NCBI GenBank assembly: GCA_020846745.1
Contig: JADLDI010000081.1
Location: forward strand, 1-64,000
DNA length: 64,000 nt
Source of the DNA: Bryobacterales bacterium
Lineage (GTDB): Bacteria; Acidobacteriota; Terriglobia; Bryobacterales; Bryobacteraceae
Direction of reading: 5' to 3'
Numbering within the stretch: the first letter of the stretch is position 1; the number at the start of each line of letters is the position of its first letter. Positions 1-8,003 of this stretch are shown here, one piece after another. Below the pieces are notes generated by a model. The model was not told where the DNA came from. It made no database searches and was given only the letters and a program-made list of their open reading frames with translations. A program made the position numbers and the translations under genes.

Positions 1-74
1 TCAAACAGCTCCAATTTGGCTCTCCTTTCCATCTCCGGCAGGATGGCAAACCGCCATCCCCCCGGGCTGTCCAG

Positions 75-488
75 GTGGGGCCAATTCAGACCATCAAATG
101 GGGCCAATTGAGAGCATCGAACTCAGGGCATCGGTTCGGAACGGCGGGATCTGACCCTATTCTGAGTATTTACGTATACTCAGAGGCAGGAGGTGATCCT
201 CGTCCCTACGTCAATGCCCGCAAGAATCTGTTCTACTGCCATGGCTGCGGCCGCGGCGGTGACCTGATTCGTTTTGTCGAACTCTGGCAGCATCTCTCGT
301 TCAGCCAGAGTCTCGCCTTCCTCCAGCGGCAACTGGCTGCGCCCCAACTCAGCGAGGTGGTCGAGGGTTTGTTCGATCTGGCCGTGCTGTGGCAGGCCGG
401 TTTCGCAATTCAACCTGCGCTCTCGGCACACACCTCACACCCGCTCAGTGCGACCAACGTTGTGATCTCAATTGATCAGATGTCTTAA
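75..488 (+). pseudogene. Truncated CHC2 zinc-finger (primase-like) protein fragment
   Basis: The middle of this frame reads like the zinc-binding domain of DnaG-type primases: Asp-Pro-Arg-Pro, then a basic stretch, then FYCHGCGRGGDLIRF, the second half of the CHC2 zinc ribbon, followed by a short helical region (residues about 40-90). The upstream C-x2-H pair normally found about 20 residues earlier is missing, and the frame stops about 40 residues after the finger. It is therefore a fragment and not a working primase. Small CHC2 proteins of this sort often sit beside insertion sequences in Acidobacteria, which fits the IS21-like repeats overlapping its start. The annotated first codon lies inside the repeat and is unlikely to be a true start. 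Confidence 0.55.
76..118. repeat. Two direct repeats, IS21-like transposon end
   Basis: Two copies of a 20-bp unit beginning TGGGGCCAATT and ending CATC lie at 76-95 and 99-118, differing at two positions and spaced 23 bp apart. IS21-family elements characteristically carry multiple short direct repeats with a GGGGxCAATTT-like core near their ends. I read this as the end of such an element whose transposase genes lie to the left of the window or are lost. No transposase is visible inside the window. Confidence 0.5.
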
Positions 489-493
489 AACTC

Positions 494-945
494 AACACGG
501 GCTCCCGCACAGAAAAAGGCAAAGCCCAATCTTCCCAACATGCGCGCAAACATGGACTGTCAGCCGAAGCCATCCCCGCCGATTTCCGTCCTGTTTTCTA
601 CACTTTGCGAAACGAACTCCACGCCCAGTGCCGCCCCGATGGTCCCTTGGAAGAGATCTTCTTCGACAAGCTCGTCACCGCCTGCTGGAACATGCTCCGT
701 GCCCTGGATTTCCAAAACGAACTCTACGACCGCTCCGATGGCCGCGACCCCATCACTCACCCCGCCACGCAAAAACCTCGATATCTCCGTCAACTTCCTC
801 ATCAGCCAGTACGCCAAAATCGGCTACCAGACCGCCCTCGAAGAATCCGTGCGGAACGAACCCAATTACAACTGCGTTAAACGTTAATCAAGATAAGGGG
901 CCACAAACCACACCCGCTCAAGTTCTCCATTTCCGTGTTTCAGTG
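494..945 (+). pseudogene. Degraded copy of dispersed Acidobacterial gene family
   Basis: From 494 the frame reads NTGSRTEKGKAQSSQHARK and continues to about 785. This resembles the N-terminus of a high-copy Acidobacterial family (consensus roughly NTGPRT-x-GK-x-SSQNARKHGL) followed by a helical region ending near PATQK. There is no start codon at the expected place. Past 785 the frame loses the family pattern, and a different frame carries the C-terminal NEPN segment, so the copy is frameshifted. Nucleotide similarity to a second remnant at 16568-16848 (opposite strand) extends past the stop into the GGCCACAAACCAC segment near 899-940. Function unknown; treated as a dead repeat. Confidence 0.55.
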
Positions 946-970
946 ATAAGCAGAGCATTTTACGAGTGCA

Positions 971-1705
971 TCACAAGATCCAGAAAGCGCGGCGCCGCGA
1001 TATCGGCTCTCTTGGGTGTGACCGCCGAAGGACTCGGCTTAGTGCGACTACGCCAAGGCCGAGGCTCATCAGGACCATTGACGACGGCTCCGGCACGCCG
1101 GTTAGGCCGAAGTTGTCGATACCGGCCAGGGCTGAGGTGTCTGTGGAGTTGGCCAGGCGGACTTCAGCGTAGCCGACCGAAGACATGACGGTGGCGAACG
1201 CGGGGCTGGCGATCGCCAGGGCGTCGCGGTCCTGATCGGTGATCCAGCCGGCGGCGCGGGCGTCTGTATCCGACCAGGTGGGGTTGAAGGAAAAGGCGTA
1301 AGTATTCCACGTGTTCGTGCCGAAGGAGGTGGTTAGCGGGAGCAGCCAGCCGTTGGTGGACGAATCGATGCGGACGCGGAAGAAGGCTCCGTTGAAGTTA
1401 TCCGTGTGGAAGTTGAGGTCGACGGTGAAGCCGGTTATTCCATCTGCTGCGTAGTTGCCGGTGAAATGGCTGGCGGTGGACAGAGCGCCGAGGTCGAAGA
1501 ACGGCTGGCCGAGGTCGCGGCGGACTTGGATGTGGCCATCGGGATTACCGCCGGAACCGACGTGGACGAGCACGCCCGAGATGGTGTTGGGGACGAAGCC
1601 GGCTTCGTCGATGGAAAAGGTTTCAGTGCCGATGACGGCTCCCCAGGCAACGTGGGACGCGGCGAGGGCGGCGGTGATGAGTAGCAGGTTGAATCGACGT
1701 AACAA
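971..1705 (-). CDS. PEP-CTERM sorting domain protein
   Basis: A 244-residue secreted protein with an N-terminal signal peptide (Arg-Arg near residue 4, hydrophobic core to about residue 22). The body is beta-rich, Thr/Asn/Gly-rich and of unknown fold. A C-terminal VPEPSSMVLMSLGLGVVALS segment gives the Pro-Glu-Pro motif, transmembrane helix and basic cluster of a PEP-CTERM tail. Known of the family: such tails are processed by exosortase and the proteins are exported to the surface, often with exopolysaccharide. About 14 residues follow the Arg-Arg cluster, slightly more than usual; the last codons sit next to the degraded repeat, so the natural stop may have been displaced. No exosortase gene is in the window. 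Confidence 0.85.
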   Translation of the reverse strand: MLRRFNLLLITAALAASHVAWGAVIGTETFSIDEAGFVPNTISGVLVHVGSGGNPDGHIQVRRDLGQPFFDLGALSTASHFTGNYAADGITGFTVDLNFHTDNFNGAFFRVRIDSSTNGWLLPLTTSFGTNTWNTYAFSFNPTWSDTDARAAGWITDQDRDALAIASPAFATVMSSVGYAEVRLANSTDTSALAGIDNFGLTGVPEPSSMVLMSLGLGVVALSRVLRRSHPREPISRRRAFWIL

Positions 1706-1753
1706 GGTATTCCTCCGAACCGGTTGATCTGGAGGAGTAGTGAAGGACGGGGG

Positions 1754-2470
1754 TCAAGCGTTGCGCAGGTCGATGCGGTGGGCGAGGGCGTCCCAGTCTT
1801 GCGGTAGCGCGGTGCGGAAGTGGTATTGGGCGTAGCGCCATTCACCGCAGTGGAGGGCTTGGCGCGTGAGCCAGAGAGTCTGCTCCATCTCGGGAGTCCA
1901 GGTGTGGGCGATGAAGTCGAGGAAAAGCTGGTCGGAGGCGGCGTATAGCTTGTCGCCGATGATGGGGTGGCCGATGTGTCGGGCGTGGACGCGTATCTGG
2001 TGGCGGCGCCCGGTCTGGGGCAGGACGCGGACTAGCGTGATGTCGTCGCCGAGAGTCAGGGGTTCGAAGGTGGTGACGGCGGGCTGGCCATCGGGGACGA
2101 CAGTACGGCGGGCGATGACGGTGGCGGCGGGGTCGGGTCCGATGGGCTGGTCGACGGTGATGGGTTCGGGAAGAATGCCGTAGAGCAGAGCGTAGTAGGT
2201 TTTGTGTATTTCGCGGTTGGCCATGGCCTGCTGCACCAGGCTTCCGGCGCGCTCGCTTTTGGCGATGACGATGATGCCGGAGGTTTCCCGGTCGAGGCGC
2301 GAGGGCAGGTGGATCTTCTTGAGGTGGAAGTGTTCGCGGCAGGCTCCGGCGAGGCTGGACCAGGGGCCGAATTTTGAAGGGTGGCAGAGAACGTGGGCAG
2401 GTTTGTCGATGACGATGAGGTCGCGGTCTTCGAAGAGAAGCCAGGACCGAAGCTCGGCGGGTTCGATCAT
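1754..2470 (-). CDS. RluA-family pseudouridine synthase
   Basis: A 238-residue catalytic-domain-only pseudouridine synthase. The diagnostic RLDRETSG block contains the catalytic Asp (D60). FEDRDLIVIDKP upstream and the later GRRHQIRVHARHIGHPIIGD segment are the other conserved RluA motifs. There is no N-terminal S4 RNA-binding domain, as in the shorter family members that modify tRNA or rRNA uridines. The exact target base cannot be read from sequence. The gene runs away from the nucleoside hydrolase and its start codon is about 60 bp from that gene, so the two are divergently transcribed. Confidence 0.9.
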   Translation of the reverse strand: MIEPAELRSWLLFEDRDLIVIDKPAHVLCHPSKFGPWSSLAGACREHFHLKKIHLPSRLDRETSGIIVIAKSERAGSLVQQAMANREIHKTYYALLYGILPEPITVDQPIGPDPAATVIARRTVVPDGQPAVTTFEPLTLGDDITLVRVLPQTGRRHQIRVHARHIGHPIIGDKLYAASDQLFLDFIAHTWTPEMEQTLWLTRQALHCGEWRYAQYHFRTALPQDWDALAHRIDLRNA

Positions 2471-2531
2471 TCAGCCCCAATCGGTACGCGGCATCAGCGG
2501 CTGGCCTCCATGGCTGCTTATGATACAGGAG

Positions 2532-3494
2532 ATGCGTCTTTTTGCAGTAATCGTTTTCGCGGCGGTGATGGCGTTGGCCCAACCCGTGCCGCTGATCTTC
2601 GATACGGATATGGGCAATGACATTGACGATGCGCTAGCGCTGGCGGTGATCCACGCATTGGAGAGTCGCGGCGAGGCGAAACTGCTGGCGGTGACGGTGA
2701 CGAAGGACAACCCGTACGCGCCGGTGTACTGCGACCTGGTGAATACGTTTTATAAGCGCGGGTCGATTCCGGTGGGAATGGTGAAGAACGGAGTCACTCC
2801 GAAGGACGCGAACATGATCAAGGTCCCGGTGGAGCGGAAAGACGCTTCGGGCGCGTATGTGTATCCGCGGGGTTTGAAGAGCGCGAAGGATGCGCCGGAC
2901 GCCGTGGAGTTGCTGCGGAAGGTACTGAGTGCGCAGGCAGACGGGTCTGTGGTGATCGTGCAGGTTGGGTTTTCGACCAACCTGGCGCGCCTGCTCGAAA
3001 AGGATCGCGAGTTAGTGGCGAAGAAGGTCCGGTTGCTGTCGACGATGGCGGGGCAGTTTCCGACGGGGAAGCCGGAATATAACGTGAAGACCGATTTGGC
3101 GGCGGCGAAGAAGCTGTTCAGCGAATGGCCGACGCCGATTGTGGCGAGCGGCTATGAGATCGGCGAGGCGATCAAGTATCCGGCGGTGTCGATCGAGAAA
3201 GATTTCCGGTACGTAAAGTGGCATCCGGTGACGGACGCGTACCGGAATTATATGAAGATGCCGTATGACCGGCAGACGTGGGACTTGACGGCGGTGCTGT
3301 ACGCGGTACGGCCGGATCGCGGATATTTCGGGGTGTCGCAGCCGGGGACGATCAAGGTAGGCGACAAAGGTACGACGACGCTAGAGGCATCGGCGGGGGG
3401 GCGGCACCGGTATCTGACGGTGAACGAGATGCAGAAGGTGAAGACGCTGGAGGCCCTGGTGGAATTGGCGAGCCAGCCGCCGGCTGTTCAGTGA
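2532..3494 (+). CDS. Inosine/uridine-preferring nucleoside hydrolase
   Basis: Hydrolyses the N-glycosidic bond of nucleosides. The start at 2532 gives a signal peptide (MRLFAVIVFAAVMALAQ), so the enzyme is predicted to be exported. It is immediately followed by LIFDTDMGNDIDDALAL, the calcium-binding Asp cluster of the family (D24, D26, D30, D32, D33). Length 320 residues matches the family. An AGGAG lies directly before the start. The open frame extends to 2202, but that part is antisense to the pseudouridine synthase and has no family character. Its TGA overlaps the ATG of the next gene (TGATG), implying translational coupling. Purine or pyrimidine preference cannot be told. Confidence 0.88.
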   Translation: MRLFAVIVFAAVMALAQPVPLIFDTDMGNDIDDALALAVIHALESRGEAKLLAVTVTKDNPYAPVYCDLVNTFYKRGSIPVGMVKNGVTPKDANMIKVPVERKDASGAYVYPRGLKSAKDAPDAVELLRKVLSAQADGSVVIVQVGFSTNLARLLEKDRELVAKKVRLLSTMAGQFPTGKPEYNVKTDLAAAKKLFSEWPTPIVASGYEIGEAIKYPAVSIEKDFRYVKWHPVTDAYRNYMKMPYDRQTWDLTAVLYAVRPDRGYFGVSQPGTIKVGDKGTTTLEASAGGRHRYLTVNEMQKVKTLEALVELASQPPAVQ

Positions 3495-4210
3495 TGTTGG
3501 TTGGGTTGGCGCTGGCGGCGATCACGCTTTTGCTGGATGTGGAGACGGGCCGAGTGGTGGAGGCAACCCATACGGCCGAGGCGGAGACGCGGTTGGTGAC
3601 GCCGGGTTCGACTATCAAGCCGTTCACGCTGCTGGCGTTGAAGGAACAAGGGAAGCTGGGCGATGGACTGGTGGCGTGCTCAGGGCGGCTGATGCTGGCG
3701 GGCCGGCGGTTCGACTGCTCGCACCCGCACATCGCGGCGCCGCTCGATGCGGACATGGCGCTGGCGTATTCGTGCAACACGTGGTTCGCGGTGATGGCGA
3801 AACGGCTGGATCGCGGCAGGTTCAAGGCCCTGTTGCAGCGGTACGGGTTTTGGGTAACATCGGGCGAGTTGCAACTGGCGGCGCTCGGCGAGTCGGGCGT
3901 GACGACGACGCCGCTGGCTCTGGCGAAGGCGTACCGGCGGATCGCGAAGGAAGGTCCGATACCGGGGTTGCGCGGGGCTGTCGAGTTCGGGACGGCGCAG
4001 TTGGCGGCGGTGCCCGGGTTGTCGGTGGCGGGGAAGACGGGGACGACGGCGAGTCCCGGGAGGATGTCGACATCGGCGTGGTTCGCGGGGTATGCGCCGG
4101 CAGAGAAGCCGAAGGTGGTGGTGGTGGTGTTCGTGGAGGAAGGGAAGGGCGGGGCGACGGCGGCTCCGGTGGCGGCGGAGGTGCTGAGGAAGTGGGCGGG
4201 GCGGGAGTGA
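3494..4210 (+). CDS. Minimal penicillin-binding-type transpeptidase
   Basis: A 238-residue protein carrying all three active-site motifs of penicillin-binding transpeptidases: S39-T-I-K42, S93-C-N95 and K181-T-G183. It starts with a short hydrophobic segment that could be a signal or anchor. Known of the family: acyl-serine enzymes cross-linking peptidoglycan or binding beta-lactams. The distance from SxN to KTG (about 86 residues) is much shorter than in ordinary class A/B PBPs and there is no pedestal or glycosyltransferase domain, so this is a stripped-down catalytic core. The start is fixed by overlap with the preceding stop; the upstream frame back to 3278 is a shadow of the nucleoside hydrolase. 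Activity on peptidoglycan is inferred. Confidence 0.8.
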   Translation: MLVGLALAAITLLLDVETGRVVEATHTAEAETRLVTPGSTIKPFTLLALKEQGKLGDGLVACSGRLMLAGRRFDCSHPHIAAPLDADMALAYSCNTWFAVMAKRLDRGRFKALLQRYGFWVTSGELQLAALGESGVTTTPLALAKAYRRIAKEGPIPGLRGAVEFGTAQLAAVPGLSVAGKTGTTASPGRMSTSAWFAGYAPAEKPKVVVVVFVEEGKGGATAAPVAAEVLRKWAGRE

Positions 4211-4314
4211 GGGGGGAGTGAGTGGATGGGCCGCCGATTAACGCCGATAACGCGCATGGAACGAGTCCGGGCTAGTGGAGAAGTTAGGGACTCTGACGCG
4301 CTAGCCTGGAGGGA

Positions 4315-5640
4315 ATGCGGTACCTACTTGCCGCGGTGCTGAGCCTTTCGCTCGCTCAGGCCGCTTCCGGTTCCAAGATATTCCCGTATCCCTACAAGAC
4401 CGACGATTATGCGAATGGGCTGCGGCTGATTACCGTGCCGACGGATTTTCCGAACGTTGTCGCGCTGTACATTGTGGTGCAGACTGGGTCGCGGAACGAG
4501 ATTGAGCCGGGGAAGACGGGGTTTGCGCACTTCTTCGAGCACATGATGTTTCGCGGGACGAAGCTATTTCCGCCGGAGAAGTACCAAGCGGCACTGTCGG
4601 CGGCGGGGGCGGCGTCGAATGCGTTCACTTCTGATGATTTAACGGCGTATCACATGACGTTCTCGAAGCAGGATCTGGAAGGGATGCTGCGGATGGAGGC
4701 GGACCGGTTCCAGAACCTCGATTACTCGCCGGCGGCGTTCAAGACGGAAGCGCTGGCGGTCTTAGGCGAGTACAACAAGAACTCGGCGTCACCTTACTGG
4801 AAACTGGATGAAGTTACCCGGGCGCAGGCGTTCCATACGCATACGTATCAGCACACGACGATGGGGTTCCTGAAAGATATCGAGGACATGCCGAATCAGT
4901 TCGAGTACTCGCGGGAGTTCTTCAACCGGTATTACCGCCCGGAGTACACGACGATTCTGGTGGTTGGCGATGTGCAGCCGGCCCAGACGCGGGCACTGGT
5001 GGAAAAGTACTGGGGCGCGTGGAAGCGTGGCATTTATAAGGCGGAGATACCGGCGGAGCCGCCGATGAACGGTCCGAAGACGGAGACGGTGAAGTGGCCG
5101 ACGCCGACGCTGCCGCTGGTGAATATCGCGTTTCGCGGCCCGGCATATGACGATCGGTCGAAAGATCACGCCGCGCTGGACATCATTTCGACCATGGCGT
5201 TCTCGTCGAATTCAGCGCTTTACCGGCAGTTAGTGCTGACAGAGCAGAAAGCCGACGAGTTAGAGCCGTATTATCCGAACAGGCGCGATCCGCAGTTATT
5301 TGAGGTGCTGACGCGGGTGAAGAAGCCGGAAGATGTGAAAGCGGTAGAGGAGCGAGTGCTGGCGACGTTTTCGAGTTTGAAAGACACGCTGGTGGATGCG
5401 AAAGAGTTGGCACGGGTGAAGCAGCGCCTGCGCTATGAACTGGCGCTGAGCATGGATAACAGTGAAGCAATTGCGAGGACTTTGGCCGGATTCATTGCTT
5501 TGCGGCGGACGCCCGAGACCATCAACACGCTGTATGAGACTTACGACAAGATCACGCCGGAGGACATACGCGACGTGGCACGCAAGTACTTCACCGAGAA
5601 GGGGCGCGTGATTGTGACCCTGACGGGAGGTGCGAAGTGA
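4315..5640 (+). CDS. M16 zinc metallopeptidase, catalytic subunit
   Basis: A secreted pitrilysin-family (M16B) peptidase of 441 residues with a signal peptide ending near residue 18. The inverted zinc motif H72-F-F-E75-H76 is intact and the third zinc ligand E152 follows H76 at the classical 75-residue spacing, so this half is catalytic. Known of the family: these enzymes work as two-half clamshells degrading peptides, in bacteria often in the periplasm. The partner half is the next gene, which overlaps by four bases (ATGA). A GGAGG lies just before the start codon. Confidence 0.92.
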   Translation: MRYLLAAVLSLSLAQAASGSKIFPYPYKTDDYANGLRLITVPTDFPNVVALYIVVQTGSRNEIEPGKTGFAHFFEHMMFRGTKLFPPEKYQAALSAAGAASNAFTSDDLTAYHMTFSKQDLEGMLRMEADRFQNLDYSPAAFKTEALAVLGEYNKNSASPYWKLDEVTRAQAFHTHTYQHTTMGFLKDIEDMPNQFEYSREFFNRYYRPEYTTILVVGDVQPAQTRALVEKYWGAWKRGIYKAEIPAEPPMNGPKTETVKWPTPTLPLVNIAFRGPAYDDRSKDHAALDIISTMAFSSNSALYRQLVLTEQKADELEPYYPNRRDPQLFEVLTRVKKPEDVKAVEERVLATFSSLKDTLVDAKELARVKQRLRYELALSMDNSEAIARTLAGFIALRRTPETINTLYETYDKITPEDIRDVARKYFTEKGRVIVTLTGGAK

Positions 5641-7100
5641 AGGCCCTCGTAGGGTTGTTCGTGGCGGGGGTGTTGGGCGCGGCGGAGTTAGTGACACTGC
5701 CCGGGACGTCGCCACTGGTGACGATCAGGCTGGTGTTTCGGACGGGCGCGGCATCGGATCCGGCGGATCGGCCGGGGTTGGCGGCATTGACGGCGGCCAT
5801 GATGGCGCAAGGCGGGTCGGCCAAGCGGAGTTATGAGCAGCGGTTAGATACGCTGTTTCCGTTCGCGACGGACATCACGGCGCAGGTTGATAAAGAAATG
5901 ACTACCTTCGCCACGGTAACGCACGTTGACAATCTGGAGACGGTGTATGGACTGTTGCGGGAAACCCTGCTGGAGCCAGGTTGGCGTGCCGGCGATCTGG
6001 CGCGTTTGCGCGATCAGCAGATGAATGAACTGCGGGTAAGCCTACGGTCGAATAACGATGAGGAGTTAGGGAAAGAGGTCCTGTATAATGAGATCTATAA
6101 GGGGCACCCGTATGGGCACCACAATCTGGGGACAGTCAGTGGGCTGCAGAAGATCACGCTGGAGGATCTGCAGGCATTCTATAAGGCGCAGTACACCAAC
6201 CCCGGGCTGACGATCGGGTTGGCGGGCGGGTATCCGAAAGGCTTCGCGGAGCGCGTGCATGCCGATTTCGCGAAGCTGCCGTCGAAGCCCGCGCCCGTAC
6301 TGCGGTTGCCGGCGCCCAAGCCGATCGAAGGGATGCACCTGACGCTTGTGGATAAGAAGACGCGAGCGGTGGCGATCTCGTTCGGGTTTCCGATTGCGGT
6401 GAAGCGGGGCGATGCCGATTACCTGCCGCTGCTGGTGGCGCAATCGTATTTGGGGCAGCATAGGCAATCGTCCGGACGGTTGTATCAACGGATACGGGAA
6501 GCGCGCGGGTTAAATTATGGCGACTACGCGTACATCGAATATTTCCCGGGCGGGATGTTTATGTTCGAGCCGCCGCCGAACCTGGCACGGTCGCAGCAAA
6601 TCTTCCAGGTGTGGATCCGGCCGTTGGAGCCGCCGACGGCACAGTTCGGTTTCCGGCTGGCGCTGTTTGAACTGGACCGGTTTGTGAAGGAAGGACTGGG
6701 GCAGGAGGAGTTCGAACGGACACGGTCGTCCCTCGCGAAATATGTGAACCTGCTGACGAAGACGAAGCGGGCCGAGTTAGGTTATGCGATCGATAGTAAG
6801 TTCTACGGGATTCCCGATTACAACAGCTATGTGAAGCAAGGGTTGGCCAAACTGACGCGGGAGGACGTGAACCGGGCGATCCGGAAGCATCTGCGATCGG
6901 AAGATATGCAGGTGGTGATGATAGCGGATAACGCGAACCAGTGGCGCGAGCGGCTGCTGGGGAATGCGGCGTCGCCGATGAAGTACAACTCGGCTAAGCC
7001 GGCGGAGTTGATGGCGGAAGATCGGAAGGTGGAGGAGTGGAAGGTGCCGCTGCGGGCGGAGAATGTGCGGATTGTGGCGGTGGATACGGTGTTTGAATGA
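5637..7100 (+). CDS. M16 peptidase-like, non-catalytic subunit
   Basis: Homologous in layout to the preceding gene (487 residues, two M16 half-domains), but at the place of the zinc motif it reads GLAALTAAMMAQGG, with no HxxEH, so it cannot bind the catalytic zinc. Later RxxxGLNYG-type residues (EARGLNYGDYAY, residues about 285-300) are typical of the partner subunit that helps bind substrate. A short signal peptide is present. The four-base overlaps with both neighbours make the three genes one translationally coupled operon. Expected to form a heterodimer with the 4315 product. Confidence 0.9.
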   Translation: MKALVGLFVAGVLGAAELVTLPGTSPLVTIRLVFRTGAASDPADRPGLAALTAAMMAQGGSAKRSYEQRLDTLFPFATDITAQVDKEMTTFATVTHVDNLETVYGLLRETLLEPGWRAGDLARLRDQQMNELRVSLRSNNDEELGKEVLYNEIYKGHPYGHHNLGTVSGLQKITLEDLQAFYKAQYTNPGLTIGLAGGYPKGFAERVHADFAKLPSKPAPVLRLPAPKPIEGMHLTLVDKKTRAVAISFGFPIAVKRGDADYLPLLVAQSYLGQHRQSSGRLYQRIREARGLNYGDYAYIEYFPGGMFMFEPPPNLARSQQIFQVWIRPLEPPTAQFGFRLALFELDRFVKEGLGQEEFERTRSSLAKYVNLLTKTKRAELGYAIDSKFYGIPDYNSYVKQGLAKLTREDVNRAIRKHLRSEDMQVVMIADNANQWRERLLGNAASPMKYNSAKPAELMAEDRKVEEWKVPLRAENVRIVAVDTVFE

Positions 7101-7960
7101 TAAGAGACCTGACTGTATCGGCGATCTCGGTGCCGTCCAAGCCGGGTCAGTCCCCGGACAACCTGGCGCTTATCGCCGGCGCGTGCCGAAAGGCTGCCGG
7201 ACTTGGTGCGAAGATCGTTGTCTTCCCCGAACTAAGTGTCACCGGGTTTATTCCCAACCATCCGGTGGGGGACCATGCGGAATGGCTGCGCGGGGCGTTG
7301 AAGACGGCTTGGGGGACGGCGGAGCGATTGGATGGGCAGGCGGTGGATGCGCTGGTCGGGATTGCGCGGGAGGCGGGCGTTTATGTTGGCGCGGGATTGA
7401 TGGAAAATGCGGGGAATGTCCTGCTGAACACGTTTGTGCTGGTAGGAGACGGCCGGCTCGTGGGGTATTGGCGAAAAATGCATATCCCAATGTTTGAGAT
7501 GCCGATCTACAACGGTGGCGGCGTGCCGGAGGTTGTTGAGACGCCATTCGGACGTGTTGGGGCGAACATCTGCTTCGACGCGCTCTTGCCGGAGTCGACG
7601 CGATTGTTAGGTGTACAGAACTGCGAGATCGGTCTCGTTCCGTTTGCGGCCGATCCGGCGCCGGGGACGGCTGAGGCATGGGCGAATTGGGCCCGACCTG
7701 TATTGCAGGCTCGATGCGCCGAAAACGGAATGTTCGGGGTGGCCTGCAACTACAAGGGCCTTGTGGAGTGCGCCGGGGCGGAGCAGGCATTTCCAGGGGG
7801 CGCGCTGGTGATAGGGCCGTCGGGTGAGGTATTGTCCGAAGCTGCGGATATGCTGGTGGTGCGGCTGGAACAGGAACGCCTGTTGGAAGCGCGGGCTGCG
7901 TTTGAGTATACGTTCCGATTCCGGCGGCCGGAGCTTTACGAGTTGCTTGCGCGCAAATAG
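7097..7960 (+). CDS. Carbon-nitrogen hydrolase (nitrilase superfamily)
   Basis: A 287-residue cytoplasmic amidase-type hydrolase with the full Glu-Lys-Cys catalytic triad: E45 in VVFPELSVTGF, K127 in YWRKMHIP and C159 in GANICFDALLPES. Known of the superfamily: cleaves non-peptide C-N bonds in amides, carbamoyl compounds or omega-amino amides. The sequence does not allow a substrate to be named. It overlaps the M16 gene by ATGA, so it is probably co-translated with the protease pair, and a strong hairpin terminator follows. The combination suggests peptide or modified-amino-acid catabolism, which is inference. Confidence 0.88.
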   Translation: MIRDLTVSAISVPSKPGQSPDNLALIAGACRKAAGLGAKIVVFPELSVTGFIPNHPVGDHAEWLRGALKTAWGTAERLDGQAVDALVGIAREAGVYVGAGLMENAGNVLLNTFVLVGDGRLVGYWRKMHIPMFEMPIYNGGGVPEVVETPFGRVGANICFDALLPESTRLLGVQNCEIGLVPFAADPAPGTAEAWANWARPVLQARCAENGMFGVACNYKGLVECAGAEQAFPGGALVIGPSGEVLSEAADMLVVRLEQERLLEARAAFEYTFRFRRPELYELLARK

Positions 7961-7971
7961 AAAGACGGAGG

Positions 7972-8003
7972 GGTGGTGCACGGTTTAGCGCGCACCACCT
8001 TTT
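7972..8003 (+). terminator. Intrinsic terminator of the M16 operon
   Basis: An eight-base stem, GGTGGTGC at 7972-7979 pairing with GCACCACC at 7992-7999, is followed by TTTT. It sits 11 bp after the nitrilase-family stop codon and directly abuts the stop of the convergent gene. Confidence 0.75.

Noticed and set aside
472-1188. 238-codon plus-strand frame rich in Arg/Pro
   Set aside because: Composition is that of a frame-shifted GC-rich shadow; it spans the degraded repeat and the antisense of the PEP-CTERM gene, and only its NEPN-like patch derives from the repeat family.
3352-4257. 301-codon minus-strand frame
   Set aside because: Antisense to the small transpeptidase, whose three active-site motifs confirm the plus strand; Ser/Ala/Pro-rich composition is a GC artefact.
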